This document shows positions 1-4,847 of a stretch of 7,369 nucleotides of DNA, in pieces; position 1 is the first letter of the stretch, and every line of letters begins with the position of its first letter. The translations under genes and the position numbers were made by a program. Source of the DNA: Pseudomonadota bacterium (GTDB taxonomy: Bacteria; Desulfobacterota; Syntrophobacteria; Syntrophobacterales; Syntrophobacteraceae); contig JAEZXS010000409.1 of the NCBI GenBank assembly GCA_023442755.1, positions 1 through 7,369 of the forward strand, given 5' to 3'. The notes under the pieces are model-generated. The model searched no databases, was not told where the DNA came from, and saw only the letters and a program-made list of their open reading frames with translations.

Positions 1-233
1 CTTCCGAAGCCATGCAGAGGTTCTCCGATCCGCCGCTGACCGAATGCAGCGCCTGCAAGGGACAGCTCCGAAAGCTTATTTCGACGAGCACTTTCCATCT
101 TAAAGGTTCGGGTTGGTATACAACCGATTATTGCGGGAAGAACCAGAGCACGGCAAAACCGAGCGAGTGCAAATCGGAATCGTGCTGCGCGAGCAAGACT
201 GAGAGCGCTCCTTCACCGGCAAAGGATGCATAA
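1..233 (+). CDS. FmdB-family zinc-ribbon regulatory protein, 3' part
   Basis: The reading frame is already open at the left edge (codons from base 3 read S-E-A-M-Q-R-F), so the start lies outside the window and only the C-terminal ~76 residues are present. The visible part contains the second zinc-ribbon knuckle ECSAC, then the segment KLISTSTFHLKGSGWYTTDY, which is characteristic of FmdB-type small proteins. These carry an N-terminal CxxC...CxxC ribbon; the first CxxC must lie upstream of the window. The tail is polar and has extra cysteines (CKSESCC), typical of the variable FmdB C terminus. The family was named after a putative regulator of formamidase/amidase genes, but its molecular role is poorly defined. 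A strong terminator follows at once, so this gene ends its own transcript and is not co-transcribed with cobO. Family assignment is confident; function is not. Confidence 0.85.
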   Translation, partial: SEAMQRFSDPPLTECSACKGQLRKLISTSTFHLKGSGWYTTDYCGKNQSTAKPSECKSESCCASKTESAPSPAKDA

Positions 234-275
234 TCGATAGCAGACTCGGATTTTTAATCGATCGATGAAATTTTC

Positions 276-305
276 AAGCGGGCCTCCAATGCCCGCTTTT
301 TTTGT
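276..305 (+). terminator. Rho-independent terminator of the FmdB-type gene
   Basis: A perfect 8-bp stem AAGCGGGC / GCCCGCTT (276-283 and 291-298) encloses a 7-nt loop. The stem's final T's run on into an unbroken tract to 303, followed by GTT. This is a textbook intrinsic terminator 42 nt after the FmdB stop codon. It separates that gene from cobO, which begins about 50 nt later. Confidence 0.9.
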
Positions 306-353
306 TATATAGCGCCTGATAAGGCTGATGTTGACGGCCGGAAAGGGACGGAC

Positions 354-881
354 ATGGAAACCGGGAAAGGCCTGGTCATTGTTTTTACGGGCAACGGAAA
401 GGGAAAGACGACGGCAGCGCTTGGTATGGCAATGCGAGCGGCCGGGCATGGGATGAAAGTCCTTGTCCTGCAATTCATCAAGGGCTCGTGGGCATACGGA
501 GAGCTGCAGTCCTTCGCCGGGATCGCTGAGGTCGAGGTGAAACCGCTCGGCACGGGCTTTACCTGGAAAAAGGACAGCCTCGAAGAAGACCGGATACTCG
601 CCGCGGCAGGCTGGGACGAAGCCGTGTCGGAGATAACTCGCGGGTATTACGATATGATCGTCCTGGACGAACTCAACGTGGTTCTGTCCTACGGCCTCCT
701 GCCGCTTGCGCCGGTACTGAACGCCCTTGCGAACAAACCTTCCGGTCAGCACATCGTCATTACCGGCAGGGATGCTCCGGAAGAACTTATCGGGATTGCC
801 GATCTTGTAACCGAAATGAAGCAGATAAAGCATCCATATCACGACCAGGGAGTGAAGGCGCAAAAGGGGGTAGAGTTTTAG
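354..881 (+). CDS. cobO: Cob(I)alamin / corrinoid adenosyltransferase, CobA/CobO/BtuR type
   Basis: Transfers the 5'-deoxyadenosyl group of ATP to cob(I)alamin or cob(I)yrinate a,c-diamide, giving the coenzyme B12 form; it acts in the cytoplasm. At 175 residues it is within the usual range for this ATP:corrinoid adenosyltransferase family. Residues 13-20 are the P-loop GNGKGKTT, here binding the ATP triphosphate in the reversed mode known for this family. DMIVLDELN (100-108) is the Walker-B-like strand with conserved Asp and Glu. The C terminus, TEMKQIKHPY...QGVKAQKGVEF, is the family's typical ending. The ATG at 354 is supported by a purine-rich AAAGGGA about 7 nt upstream. The stop is 2 nt before the next start, so it is probably co-transcribed with the glycosylase gene. 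No cobalamin riboswitch fits in the ~50 nt between the preceding terminator and the start. Adenosylcobalamin supply would serve methylmalonyl-CoA mutase or similar enzymes, which are not in this window. Confidence 0.95.
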   Translation: METGKGLVIVFTGNGKGKTTAALGMAMRAAGHGMKVLVLQFIKGSWAYGELQSFAGIAEVEVKPLGTGFTWKKDSLEEDRILAAAGWDEAVSEITRGYYDMIVLDELNVVLSYGLLPLAPVLNALANKPSGQHIVITGRDAPEELIGIADLVTEMKQIKHPYHDQGVKAQKGVEF

Positions 882-883
882 GC

Positions 884-1468
884 ATGACCGAGGTGGAAAG
901 GGCCGAGAGGCTCGAAGAGCTTTATGCACGCATACGCGGCGATTCCGGGTACCGGAACGCCAGGATGGCCGATACGTTCGTCCCCGGCTGCGGATCGCTC
1001 GCGGACGGCATGATAGTGCTCATCGGTGAGGCTCCCGGTAGAAACGAGGAATTGACTGGTCGTCCGTTCGTAGGGGCCGCCGGAAAGAACCTGGATTGTC
1101 TTCTCGATGTCGCCGGCCTCTCGCGCAGCTCTCTTTTTATTACGAACGTCATAAAGTATCGGCCGGTTTCCACTGACGGCAAGAACAGGAACCCGACCGC
1201 CGCGGAGTGCAGAAAGGCGCTTCCCTACCTGGTGGAAGAGTTGGAGATACTGTCGCCCGGCCTTGCAGTCTGCCTCGGCCTCTGTCCCACCCGGACCCTG
1301 ATCGGAGAGGGCCTTGCCATGCAGGAGGCCAATGGGACCATCTTTCGCAGGTTCGGAACGGTCATGCTGGTGACCTACCATCCATCTCCGTTCAATTACA
1401 TGATTGCCAAAAAGCGGGAAGAAATGCGGCGTGCATTCACGGTACTTCGCGATTTCCTGGCTGCGTAA
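884..1468 (+). CDS. Uracil-DNA glycosylase superfamily protein, family-4-like, lacking most Fe-S ligands
   Basis: Predicted to excise uracil from DNA in base-excision repair. The 194 residues show the family-4 pattern: GEAPGRNEE (48-56, motif 1), GRPFVGAAGKNL (59-70), TNVIKYRP (87-94), the basic NRNPT segment (101-105) and YHPSP (165-169, motif 2). Classical family-4 enzymes hold a [4Fe-4S] cluster with four cysteines: a CxxC near the N terminus, one in a KCRPP-like motif, and one about 16 residues later. Here the N-terminal pair is absent (the region reads RGDSGYRNARMADTFVPG), the KCRP cysteine is Tyr92, and only Cys109 matches. Related cluster-less versions are, as I recall, also found in Clostridia, so this is probably a natural subgroup and not a decayed copy. 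The ATG at 884 is preceded by AAGGGGG at a rather long ~13-nt spacing, and translation may be coupled to cobO. The fold is clear; activity without the cluster is inferred. Confidence 0.85.
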   Translation: MTEVERAERLEELYARIRGDSGYRNARMADTFVPGCGSLADGMIVLIGEAPGRNEELTGRPFVGAAGKNLDCLLDVAGLSRSSLFITNVIKYRPVSTDGKNRNPTAAECRKALPYLVEELEILSPGLAVCLGLCPTRTLIGEGLAMQEANGTIFRRFGTVMLVTYHPSPFNYMIAKKREEMRRAFTVLRDFLAA

Positions 1469-1513
1469 CGGGTTGTCAAACCCGGCAAATGCGCGGCGGC
1501 GGGATCCCTCCCG
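1469..1513 (+). other. Two small hairpins after the glycosylase stop codon
   Basis: Directly after the TAA there is a perfect 6-bp stem CGGGTT-GTCA-AACCCG (1469-1484). A second short stem, CGGGA-TCCC-TCCCG, lies at 1500-1513. Neither is followed by a T tract, so they are more likely transcript 3'-end structures than intrinsic terminators. The larger hairpin begins 11 nt later. Confidence 0.4.
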
Positions 1514-1523
1514 TAAATAAAAT

Positions 1524-1563
1524 GGCCCCTCAGATGAGCGTTATCTTCGCCATCTGAGGGGCC
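1524..1563. terminator. Strong 13-bp hairpin, terminator-like on the - strand
   Basis: GGCCCCTCAGATG (1524-1536) pairs perfectly with CATCTGAGGGGCC (1551-1563). Inside, GCG/CGC adds three more pairs around a TTATCTT loop. The + strand downstream side (GGATATTGATATCC) has no T run. On the - strand the stem is followed by ATTTTATTTAC, a T-rich tail. It therefore fits best as a terminator for leftward transcription. The only leftward gene upstream of it is the DUF2889 gene, about 650 nt away. It may also protect the 3' end of the cobO-glycosylase transcript. Confidence 0.6.
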
Positions 1564-1936
1564 GGATATTGATATCCATCCCGCCTCCTGTCCTTTGCTG
1601 TTTCGTTTCTCGTGCTCCAGGTGAATATTCGCCGGAGGAACCGCCGTTTCGGACTGCCGGCGCTTACCCCATCAAACGGAATCCCCAGTCCAGGGGACCG
1701 CGTGGGGATTCAGCGAAACACGATGATAATATAATAAAGGATCTTTTGAATAAATCAAGCCGGGATGTACTGTCCTTTGATCGGATGGAAGAACGGAACG
1801 AGCCGGTTGCCCGCATTCGTCCGGTGGAGATGAATCGCCGTTCTTCTCATGCGCCGGCGGTGGTATAGTGCTTTCGATGCTGTACTAATCGAGCGGGAAA
1901 TTTCAGGGAATTGTTCGATGAACCCGGTCAGTTTAT
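1564..1936. other. Non-coding stretch without a recognisable gene
   Basis: About 370 bases between the large hairpin and the PfpI remnant. A 99-codon open frame (1569-1868) shows no family resemblance; its composition (many Pro, Arg, Ser) looks like translated intergenic DNA. Visible structures are a small palindrome GGATAT-TG-ATATCC (1564-1577), the nested inverted repeat at 1680-1710, and an isolated TATAAT at 1730-1735 without a convincing -35 partner. The stretch probably replaces the lost 5' part of the PfpI-family gene or represents decayed DNA. Confidence 0.5.
1680..1710. repeat. Nested inverted repeat
   Basis: AATCCCCA (1680-1687) is the exact reverse complement of TGGGGATT (1703-1710). 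Between them GTCC (1688-1691) pairs with GGAC (1695-1698). The result is a 12-bp stem with a 3-nt loop and a one-sided CGCG bulge. No T tract follows. It lies 20 bp upstream of a TATAAT box, so an operator role is possible but unproven. Confidence 0.45.
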
Positions 1937-2149
1937 ATGGCAAGCCAACAAGGCGTGATAGAGGGAAAGGCCTGCTCGGCGTATCCGGCGGTCGGACCGG
2001 ACGTGACCCGCGCGGGCGGAAAATACATGGATATTCCGGTGGACAAGGCCCATGTGGACGGGAAACTCGTTACCGCTCCGGCCTGGCCCGCTCATCCCGA
2101 CTGGATCGCAAAATTCCTGAAAGTATTGGGGACAAAGATAGAGCCCTGA
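1937..2149 (+). pseudogene. 3' remnant of a DJ-1/PfpI-family gene
   Basis: The 70 codons read GVIEGKACSAYPAVGPDV, then AGGKYMDIPVDKAHVDGKLV, TAPAWPAHPDW and a final KFLKVLGTKIEP. This matches the C-terminal third of DJ-1/PfpI (YhbO-like) proteins, from just after the catalytic-cysteine motif (usually AICHGPQ) to the normal end. Full-length members are about 170-190 residues. The first ~115 residues, including the nucleophile Cys-His region, are missing. An in-frame stop (TGA at 1919-1921) lies only six codons upstream, and I find no earlier PfpI-like sequence in any + frame back to 1569. There is no good ribosome-binding site for the ATG at 1937. The protein part itself is undamaged, which suggests a fairly recent deletion or recombination with a breakpoint near 1937. 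A short expressed peptide is possible but unlikely to be an active enzyme. Confidence 0.75.
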
Positions 2150-2217
2150 TTGGTGCGATTCAAATTTCGCCCAAGGGTATCGAGTTATACGAATTTCCAT
2201 GCATAGGGGAGTAGGGG

Positions 2218-2700
2218 CTATTCGAAAGGCTGAGTTCCGGCCTCTTCCTGCCCATCGGCAAAAACGAGGCAGGTGTTTCGAAGCTTTTTCATGCCCTCGG
2301 CTATGATTTCTTCCTCGGTCATGTTTTCTTTCATTCCCGGACTGTAGCCCAGGGATTCCCCGAGCAGGAGCATGGAGGTGAAGCGGACGACATCGTTGAG
2401 CAGTTCCATGAGGTGAATGCAGCCCTTGGGGCCCCCGAAGCGGGAATGCATCTCCTTGATGATCCCGCGCTTGATGGGAAGGCCCTCCAACCTGGAAAAG
2501 CGCTCAACTGCGGCAAAACAACGCGAGAGCGGCGCCCGGTTCATAGTGGCCTTGGCCGATTCGATCGTCTGCGTCGAAATCCGCACCGTGAGCTCCAGCA
2601 GGAATGCGTGTTCGAGATCCAGCAGAGAACTCGTTATCTGCAAGCGGTCGTCGTCGAGCTTCCTGGCGTTCAAGTGGATGCTGCGTTCGAAACTGTCCAT
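2218..2700 (-). CDS. DUF2889 domain protein
   Basis: A 160-residue cytoplasmic protein with no signal peptide or membrane segment. It matches the DUF2889 family: an N-terminal region of alternating strands (RLQITSSLLDLEHAFLLELTVRI split over residues 19-41), then TIESAKATMNRAPLSRCFAAVE, and the family hallmark GGPKGCIHLMELLND (89-103) with conserved Cys94 and His96. The C-terminal part is helical, with NTCLVFADG near the end. DUF2889 proteins are common in proteobacteria and their function is unknown; the conserved Cys/His suggests a metal or redox site, but that is inference. The ATG at 2700 is the only usual start: upstream the frame runs eight codons to a stop with no GTG or TTG. A modest GGGA lies before it. 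It is transcribed divergently from darP across ~200 nt. No terminator is seen directly after its stop; the nearest leftward one is at 1524-1563. Confidence 0.85.
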   Translation of the reverse strand: MDSFERSIHLNARKLDDDRLQITSSLLDLEHAFLLELTVRISTQTIESAKATMNRAPLSRCFAAVERFSRLEGLPIKRGIIKEMHSRFGGPKGCIHLMELLNDVVRFTSMLLLGESLGYSPGMKENMTEEEIIAEGMKKLRNTCLVFADGQEEAGTQPFE

Positions 2701-2904
2701 AGGTATCCCGATGTCAGAAACGGTTTAGGAGCCTGAATCGCTGCGGCGTGGCGCCGGTTGTCGATTTTATCCTGTAAACGAATATGCTCCTTTGGTCAAT
2801 CGGATATGAAGTCTGAGGCGGAGGAGGACCGACTGAAACCGGCCCGGAAATGAATATATTGAAGGTGGGCCTTCCATGGGCCGTTCGGTGAGAGGAAGCA
2901 TTTT
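2701..2904. promoter_or_regulatory. Divergent intergenic region, DUF2889 gene / darP
   Basis: Both start codons face away from this ~200-nt gap, so promoters for each gene should lie here. A weak rightward candidate is TTGTCG (2758-2763) with AATATG (2781-2786) at 17-bp spacing. A purine run GGAGGAGG (2819-2826) resembles a ribosome-binding site but has no start codon at a usable distance. No strong operator or riboswitch is visible. Confidence 0.3.
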
Positions 2905-3387
2905 ATGGATAGCGGTATGGAGACCAGGAGCAAGTCACAGGCAAAGCGCGAGATGCTGGCCCTGCAGTCCCTCGGCGAAAAGCTTTTCAACCTTTCCGAG
3001 GATCAGATCACGAAGATCGAAATGCCGCAGGAACTCCGGGAAGCTCTGCTCTTTGCGAAGACCATCCGGAAGGGTGAGGCCCGTCGGCGGCAGCTTCAGT
3101 ACGTCGGAGCGCTCATGCGCGAGGTCGATCCGGAACCCATCCGGAAGGCGCTGGACGACATCCAGCGCGGGTACGACCGGGATGTGGATCGTTTCAGGGA
3201 AGTCGAACGGTGGCGGGATGAACTTGTTGCGGGAAACGACGCGATCCTGGATGAAATCGTGAATCGATTCCCCGGTGCGGACCGGCGGAATCTTCTCCTG
3301 CTCATCCGGAAAGCCCGGACGGAAAACAGGACTCCAAAAGCGTCCCGGGCACTGTTTCGCTTCTTGAAAGAACTGCACGAGGCGTAA
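2905..3387 (+). CDS. darP: DarP (YjgA/DUF615), ribosome-associated 50S assembly factor
   Basis: DarP binds precursors of the large ribosomal subunit and helps late 50S maturation (established for E. coli YjgA). The 160 residues align over their whole length with the family: SKSQAKREMLALQSLGEKL at the N terminus (9-27), PQELREALLFAKTI (41-54), the basic core RRQLQYVGALMR (61-72), DPEPIRKALD (75-84), REVERWRDELVAG (98-110) and the C-terminal DRRNLLLLIRKAR...TPKASRALFRFLKEL (127-157). It is slightly shorter than E. coli DarP because the N-terminal tail is short. The start is set by AGAGGAAG at 2891-2898, six bases before ATG 2905; a second in-frame ATG at 2917 is less well placed. It converges with the next gene with only 13 nt between the stops and no terminator visible in the gap. 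Confidence 0.93.
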   Translation: MDSGMETRSKSQAKREMLALQSLGEKLFNLSEDQITKIEMPQELREALLFAKTIRKGEARRRQLQYVGALMREVDPEPIRKALDDIQRGYDRDVDRFREVERWRDELVAGNDAILDEIVNRFPGADRRNLLLLIRKARTENRTPKASRALFRFLKELHEA

Positions 3388-3400
3388 ACGTTCGTGCGCG

Positions 3401-3763
3401 TCAGCAGTTCAAGGCGCCGCGGAGCCAGTCCTTGAGTTCGTCCGTTATTGCATAGACGCCAACGCCCGGTTTCCGGCCTCCTTCTTCGATGGCCTTTCGA
3501 ACGAGATCTGCGGGGACCGGGACCTTTGCCAGTTCGCTCTCATCCTGGCTGTCTCTTTGAATGAGAGTCACCTGGGGCGGTTTTTCCCAGTCGTAGATCA
3601 CGAAGTAGATCGCGTCCTGGCCCGGGTAGCGGACGAAATCGTCTTTGCGGGCCCAGCCGGAACCCCATTCCAGAAATGTCTCAACGGCCTTTTCAGGCGT
3701 CATTTCCCAGTCGATCCGGTCAAGAACCTCCCGGTGCTCCCTCAGTTCTTCCAGTCCCCACAT
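3401..3763 (-). CDS. DVU0772-family conserved protein
   Basis: A 120-residue soluble protein of unknown function. Conserved-looking segments are DRIDWEMTPEKAVETFLEWGSGW (split over 15-37), DDFVRYPGQDAIYFVIYDWE (41-60), KPPQVTLIQR (61-70), VPVPADLV (81-88) and KPGVGVYAITDELKDWL (98-114). I recall this pattern as the family named after Desulfovibrio vulgaris DVU0772, found mainly in sulfate reducers and related Desulfobacterota. That recollection supports the lineage guess for the window but gives no function. The start is well defined: on the coding strand AAGGAGGGG (complement of 3768-3776) sits 4 nt before the ATG, the strongest ribosome-binding site in the window, suggesting efficient translation. 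The gene is divergent from arsC across an AT-rich 187-nt region that carries operator-like repeats. Confidence 0.8.
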   Translation of the reverse strand: MWGLEELREHREVLDRIDWEMTPEKAVETFLEWGSGWARKDDFVRYPGQDAIYFVIYDWEKPPQVTLIQRDSQDESELAKVPVPADLVRKAIEEGGRKPGVGVYAITDELKDWLRGALNC

Positions 3764-3778
3764 GGTACCCCTCCTTGC

Positions 3779-3792
3779 GGTAAATTATTACC
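3779..3792. promoter_or_regulatory. Palindrome next to the DVU0772-type gene's ribosome-binding site
   Basis: GGTAA-ATTA-TTACC is a perfect 5-bp inverted repeat starting three bases beyond the Shine-Dalgarno of the leftward gene. Its position would let a bound repressor, or a hairpin in the leader, affect that gene's expression. AT-rich palindromes of this length also arise by chance. Confidence 0.3.
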
Positions 3793-3815
3793 CGATAACT
3801 ATAAGCATTGAGAAC

Positions 3816-3862
3816 TTGTTTGATAGCGGTCGAACAAAGCGAAATTTGTTTGATTGCATCAA
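3816..3862. promoter_or_regulatory. Operator-like TTGTTTGAT repeats upstream of arsC
   Basis: TTGTTTGAT occurs twice in direct orientation, at 3816-3824 and 3846-3854, exactly 30 bp apart (about three helical turns). Each copy also starts an inverted repeat: TTGTTTGA-N6-TCGAACAA (3816-3837, one mismatch) and TTGAT-TGC-ATCAA (3850-3862, perfect). A third TTGATTGAA lies at 3881-3889. The pattern fits paired dimer sites for a regulator, plausibly ArsR/SmtB-type given the arsC gene downstream. No regulator gene is in the window. Confidence 0.45.
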
Positions 3863-3884
3863 TTTTTCCTATCGTATTTTTTGA

Positions 3885-3913
3885 TTGAATAGGAATTATC
3901 GATGATGATACAT
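3885..3913 (+). promoter_or_regulatory. Candidate sigma-70 promoter for arsC
   Basis: TTGAAT (3885-3890) is followed after 16-17 bp by GATACA / ATACAT (3907-3913), a partial match to -35/-10 hexamers, roughly 40 bp before the start codon. The region is clearly AT-richer than its surroundings. Overlapping alternatives exist (TTGATT at 3881), so the exact boxes are uncertain. Confidence 0.35.
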
Positions 3914-3950
3914 TCGTGATGTTCCAAAATTCTTTCACAGGAGACTGCAC

Positions 3951-4394
3951 GTGGGAAACGGTCACGAAAAATTAAAATTCCTTTTTGTCTGCACGGGCAA
4001 CGCCTGCAGGAGCCAGCTCGCGGAGGCCTGGTGCCGCCGTTACTGGCAGGACCGCGTCGATGCATACTCGGCCGGGGTCGCCCCGCACGGCTTCATCGAT
4101 CCCAGGATCATAAAGGTGATGGCGGAAGCCGGAATCGATATGTCGTCTCAAAGGTCGAAGCACCTGGACGAGTTTAACGGCATGCGTTTCGACTACGTCA
4201 TTACGCTCTGCGGCAACGCACAAAAGGTATGTCCGTCCTTTCCGGAAACGACCAAAGTCCTGCACGTGGGGTTCGATGCCCCGCCCCAACTGGCCGCCGA
4301 ATCGAAAACCGAGGAAGAGGCTCTCATGCATTACCGGAAGGTGCGTGACGACATCAAAAAGTTTATAGAGACGCTTCCCCGCTTCTGGGCATAG
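3951..4394 (+). CDS. arsC: Arsenate reductase, thioredoxin-coupled (LMW phosphatase fold)
   Basis: Reduces arsenate to arsenite in the cytoplasm by a relay of three cysteines, recycled by thioredoxin. The 147 residues carry the phosphatase-type P-loop CTGNACRS (14-21, nucleophile Cys14 and Arg20) and the pair Cys87 and Cys94 in TLCGNAQKVCP, equivalent to the resolving cysteines of S. aureus pI258 ArsC. GFDAPP (107-112) supplies the general-acid Asp109. With all three redox cysteines present it is an arsenate reductase and not a tyrosine phosphatase. The start is GTG at 3951, with AGGAG at 3939-3943 seven bases upstream; no ATG in this frame is better placed. No arsR, arsB or acr3 gene lies beside it, so it is an orphan ars gene here, probably controlled through the repeated boxes upstream. 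A homologous phosphatase specificity cannot be fully ruled out. Confidence 0.93.
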   Translation: MGNGHEKLKFLFVCTGNACRSQLAEAWCRRYWQDRVDAYSAGVAPHGFIDPRIIKVMAEAGIDMSSQRSKHLDEFNGMRFDYVITLCGNAQKVCPSFPETTKVLHVGFDAPPQLAAESKTEEEALMHYRKVRDDIKKFIETLPRFWA

Positions 4395-4400
4395 CGGGAA
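4375..4400 (+). other. Hairpin spanning the arsC stop codon
   Basis: TTCCCCGCT (4375-4383) pairs with AGCGGGAA (4393-4400) with a single bulged C and a 9-nt loop; the TAG stop lies at the loop/stem border. A short CCCGG-CA-CCGGG follows. No T tract is present, so this is at best a Rho-dependent end or a stabilising structure. Confidence 0.3.
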
Positions 4401-4497
4401 AGGCCCGGCACCGGGAAGCGTATACCAATGTGTGAGAGGGTTTCAGCCCCGATGCTTCCAGACACAGCGTGATCGACCGGAACTCCGATTGACTGAT

Positions 4498-4515
4498 CGC
4501 GGTTACAAGCCGCTC
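4498..4515. repeat. REP-like hairpin repeat, copy 1
   Basis: CGCGGTTACAAGCCGCTC matches copy 2 at 4644-4661 in 17 of 18 positions, 146 bp apart in the same orientation. It folds as GCGGT-TACAA-GCCGC with one G-T pair. Its reverse complement resembles the GAGCGGCTTGTAGCCGCG type of dispersed proteobacterial repeats. Confidence 0.6.
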
Positions 4516-4520
4516 AGACT

Positions 4521-4541
4521 GTTGAAAAAGCCTCCAATCCG
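4521..4541. repeat. Direct repeat bracketing the cytochrome region, left copy
   Basis: GTTGAAAAAG is followed by CCTCCAATCCG. The right copy at 7133-7154 has the same ten bases, then AAACCAATTCCG. With one gap, 18 of 21 positions agree. This is a short dispersed motif; an insertion-sequence end cannot be excluded, but no transposase is present. Confidence 0.45.
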
Positions 4542-4610
4542 TCACCCCGATTGAAAGTCGGGGTCCAGAAGGCTTGAAATCACTGGATTCCGGCTTTCGC
4601 CGGAACGACG
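4540..4610. repeat. REPIN-like inverted doublet
   Basis: Two arms of 29 and 28 bases (4540-4568 and 4583-4610) are imperfect reverse complements, both running from an outer CGTC to an inner TCCAG, separated by 14 bases. Each arm also folds alone: CCCCGA-N7-TCGGGG (4545-4563) and TTCCGGC-TTTC-GCCGGAA (4588-4605). Two hairpin modules in opposite orientation are the structure of REP doublets (REPINs), non-autonomous elements mobilised in trans by REP-associated transposases. The CTGGATTCC...GGAACGACG arm resembles a dispersed repeat common in proteobacterial intergenic DNA. Confidence 0.65.
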
Positions 4611-4643
4611 ATCACGATGATTTTAGAGTTTGTCATCAATCTG

Positions 4644-4661
4644 CGCGGCTACAAGCCGCTC
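4644..4661. repeat. REP-like hairpin repeat, copy 2
   Basis: CGCGGCTACAAGCCGCTC folds as a perfect GCGGC-TACAA-GCCGC hairpin (4645-4659) and is followed by CCACA, as in typical dispersed copies. Together with copy 1 it flanks the inverted doublet. Confidence 0.6.
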
Positions 4662-4804
4662 CCACAAGATCATATCCTCCACTTCTTCTGATTCGCTTCG
4701 CGCCTTCCTGTTCCCTGGAGTTGACGTCCATGGGGCAGGGGCAGCGAGAAATACCTGCCGCCCCCAGCCGTAAATACCGTTTTCACCCCAATTCCTTTCC
4801 TTCG

Positions 4805-4841
4805 GGAGCAATTTACACTTCGGCTCCTCTTGGAGAAGGAG
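4805..4841 (+). promoter_or_regulatory. Possible alternative-pairing leader over the cytochrome ribosome-binding site
   Basis: The Shine-Dalgarno GAGAAGGAG (4833-4841) lies six bases before ATG 4848. Upstream CTCCT (4824-4828) can pair with AGGAG (4837-4841) and hide it, while GGAGC (4805-4809) can pair with GCTCC (4823-4827) and release it. These three segments are mutually exclusive partners, as in simple translational switches. The stems are only 5 bp, so chance is a serious alternative. Confidence 0.25.
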
Positions 4842-4847
4842 TATGGG

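Larger units (their letters stand above)
4395..4847. other. Repeat-rich intergenic region between arsC and the cytochrome gene
   Basis: These ~450 bases contain no credible gene. They hold a stack of intergenic repeats: two 18-nt REP-like hairpins (4498-4515, 4644-4661), a ~21-nt repeat shared with the other side of the cytochrome gene (4521-4541), and an inverted REPIN-like doublet (4540-4610). Closer to the cytochrome start there is GGCAGG...CCTGCC (4734-4739 / 4754-4759) and a possible translational-control leader (4805-4841). No clear promoter was found; TTGACG at 4721-4726 lacks a good -10 at normal spacing. Confidence 0.6.

Noticed and set aside
301..353. Cobalamin riboswitch before cobO
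   Set aside because: Only about 50 nt separate the upstream terminator from the start codon, far too short, and no B12-box-like sequence is seen.
1730..1735. Perfect TATAAT box
   Set aside because: The position 17 bp upstream reads GATTCA, a poor -35, and no credible gene follows within 200 bp. Likely chance in an AT-rich patch.
1569..1868. 99-codon open frame on the + strand
   Set aside because: No family resemblance, no ribosome-binding site, and Pro/Arg/Ser-rich composition typical of translated non-coding GC-rich DNA.
1849..2214. 121-codon + strand frame overlapping the PfpI remnant
   Set aside because: It is the shifted-frame shadow of the PfpI fragment. Its tail (ISPKGIELYEFP) looks protein-like but matches nothing I recognise and is too short to call.
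2806..2891. Two tiny ATGA-overlapping frames (15 and 13 codons) upstream of darP
   Set aside because: Neither has a ribosome-binding site at a usable distance, and overlaps this short occur by chance. Kept only as a note.
4830..4847. TTG start giving six extra residues on the cytochrome
   Set aside because: It would place the Shine-Dalgarno inside the gene; ATG 4848 has GAGAAGGAG six bases upstream and yields a proper signal peptide.
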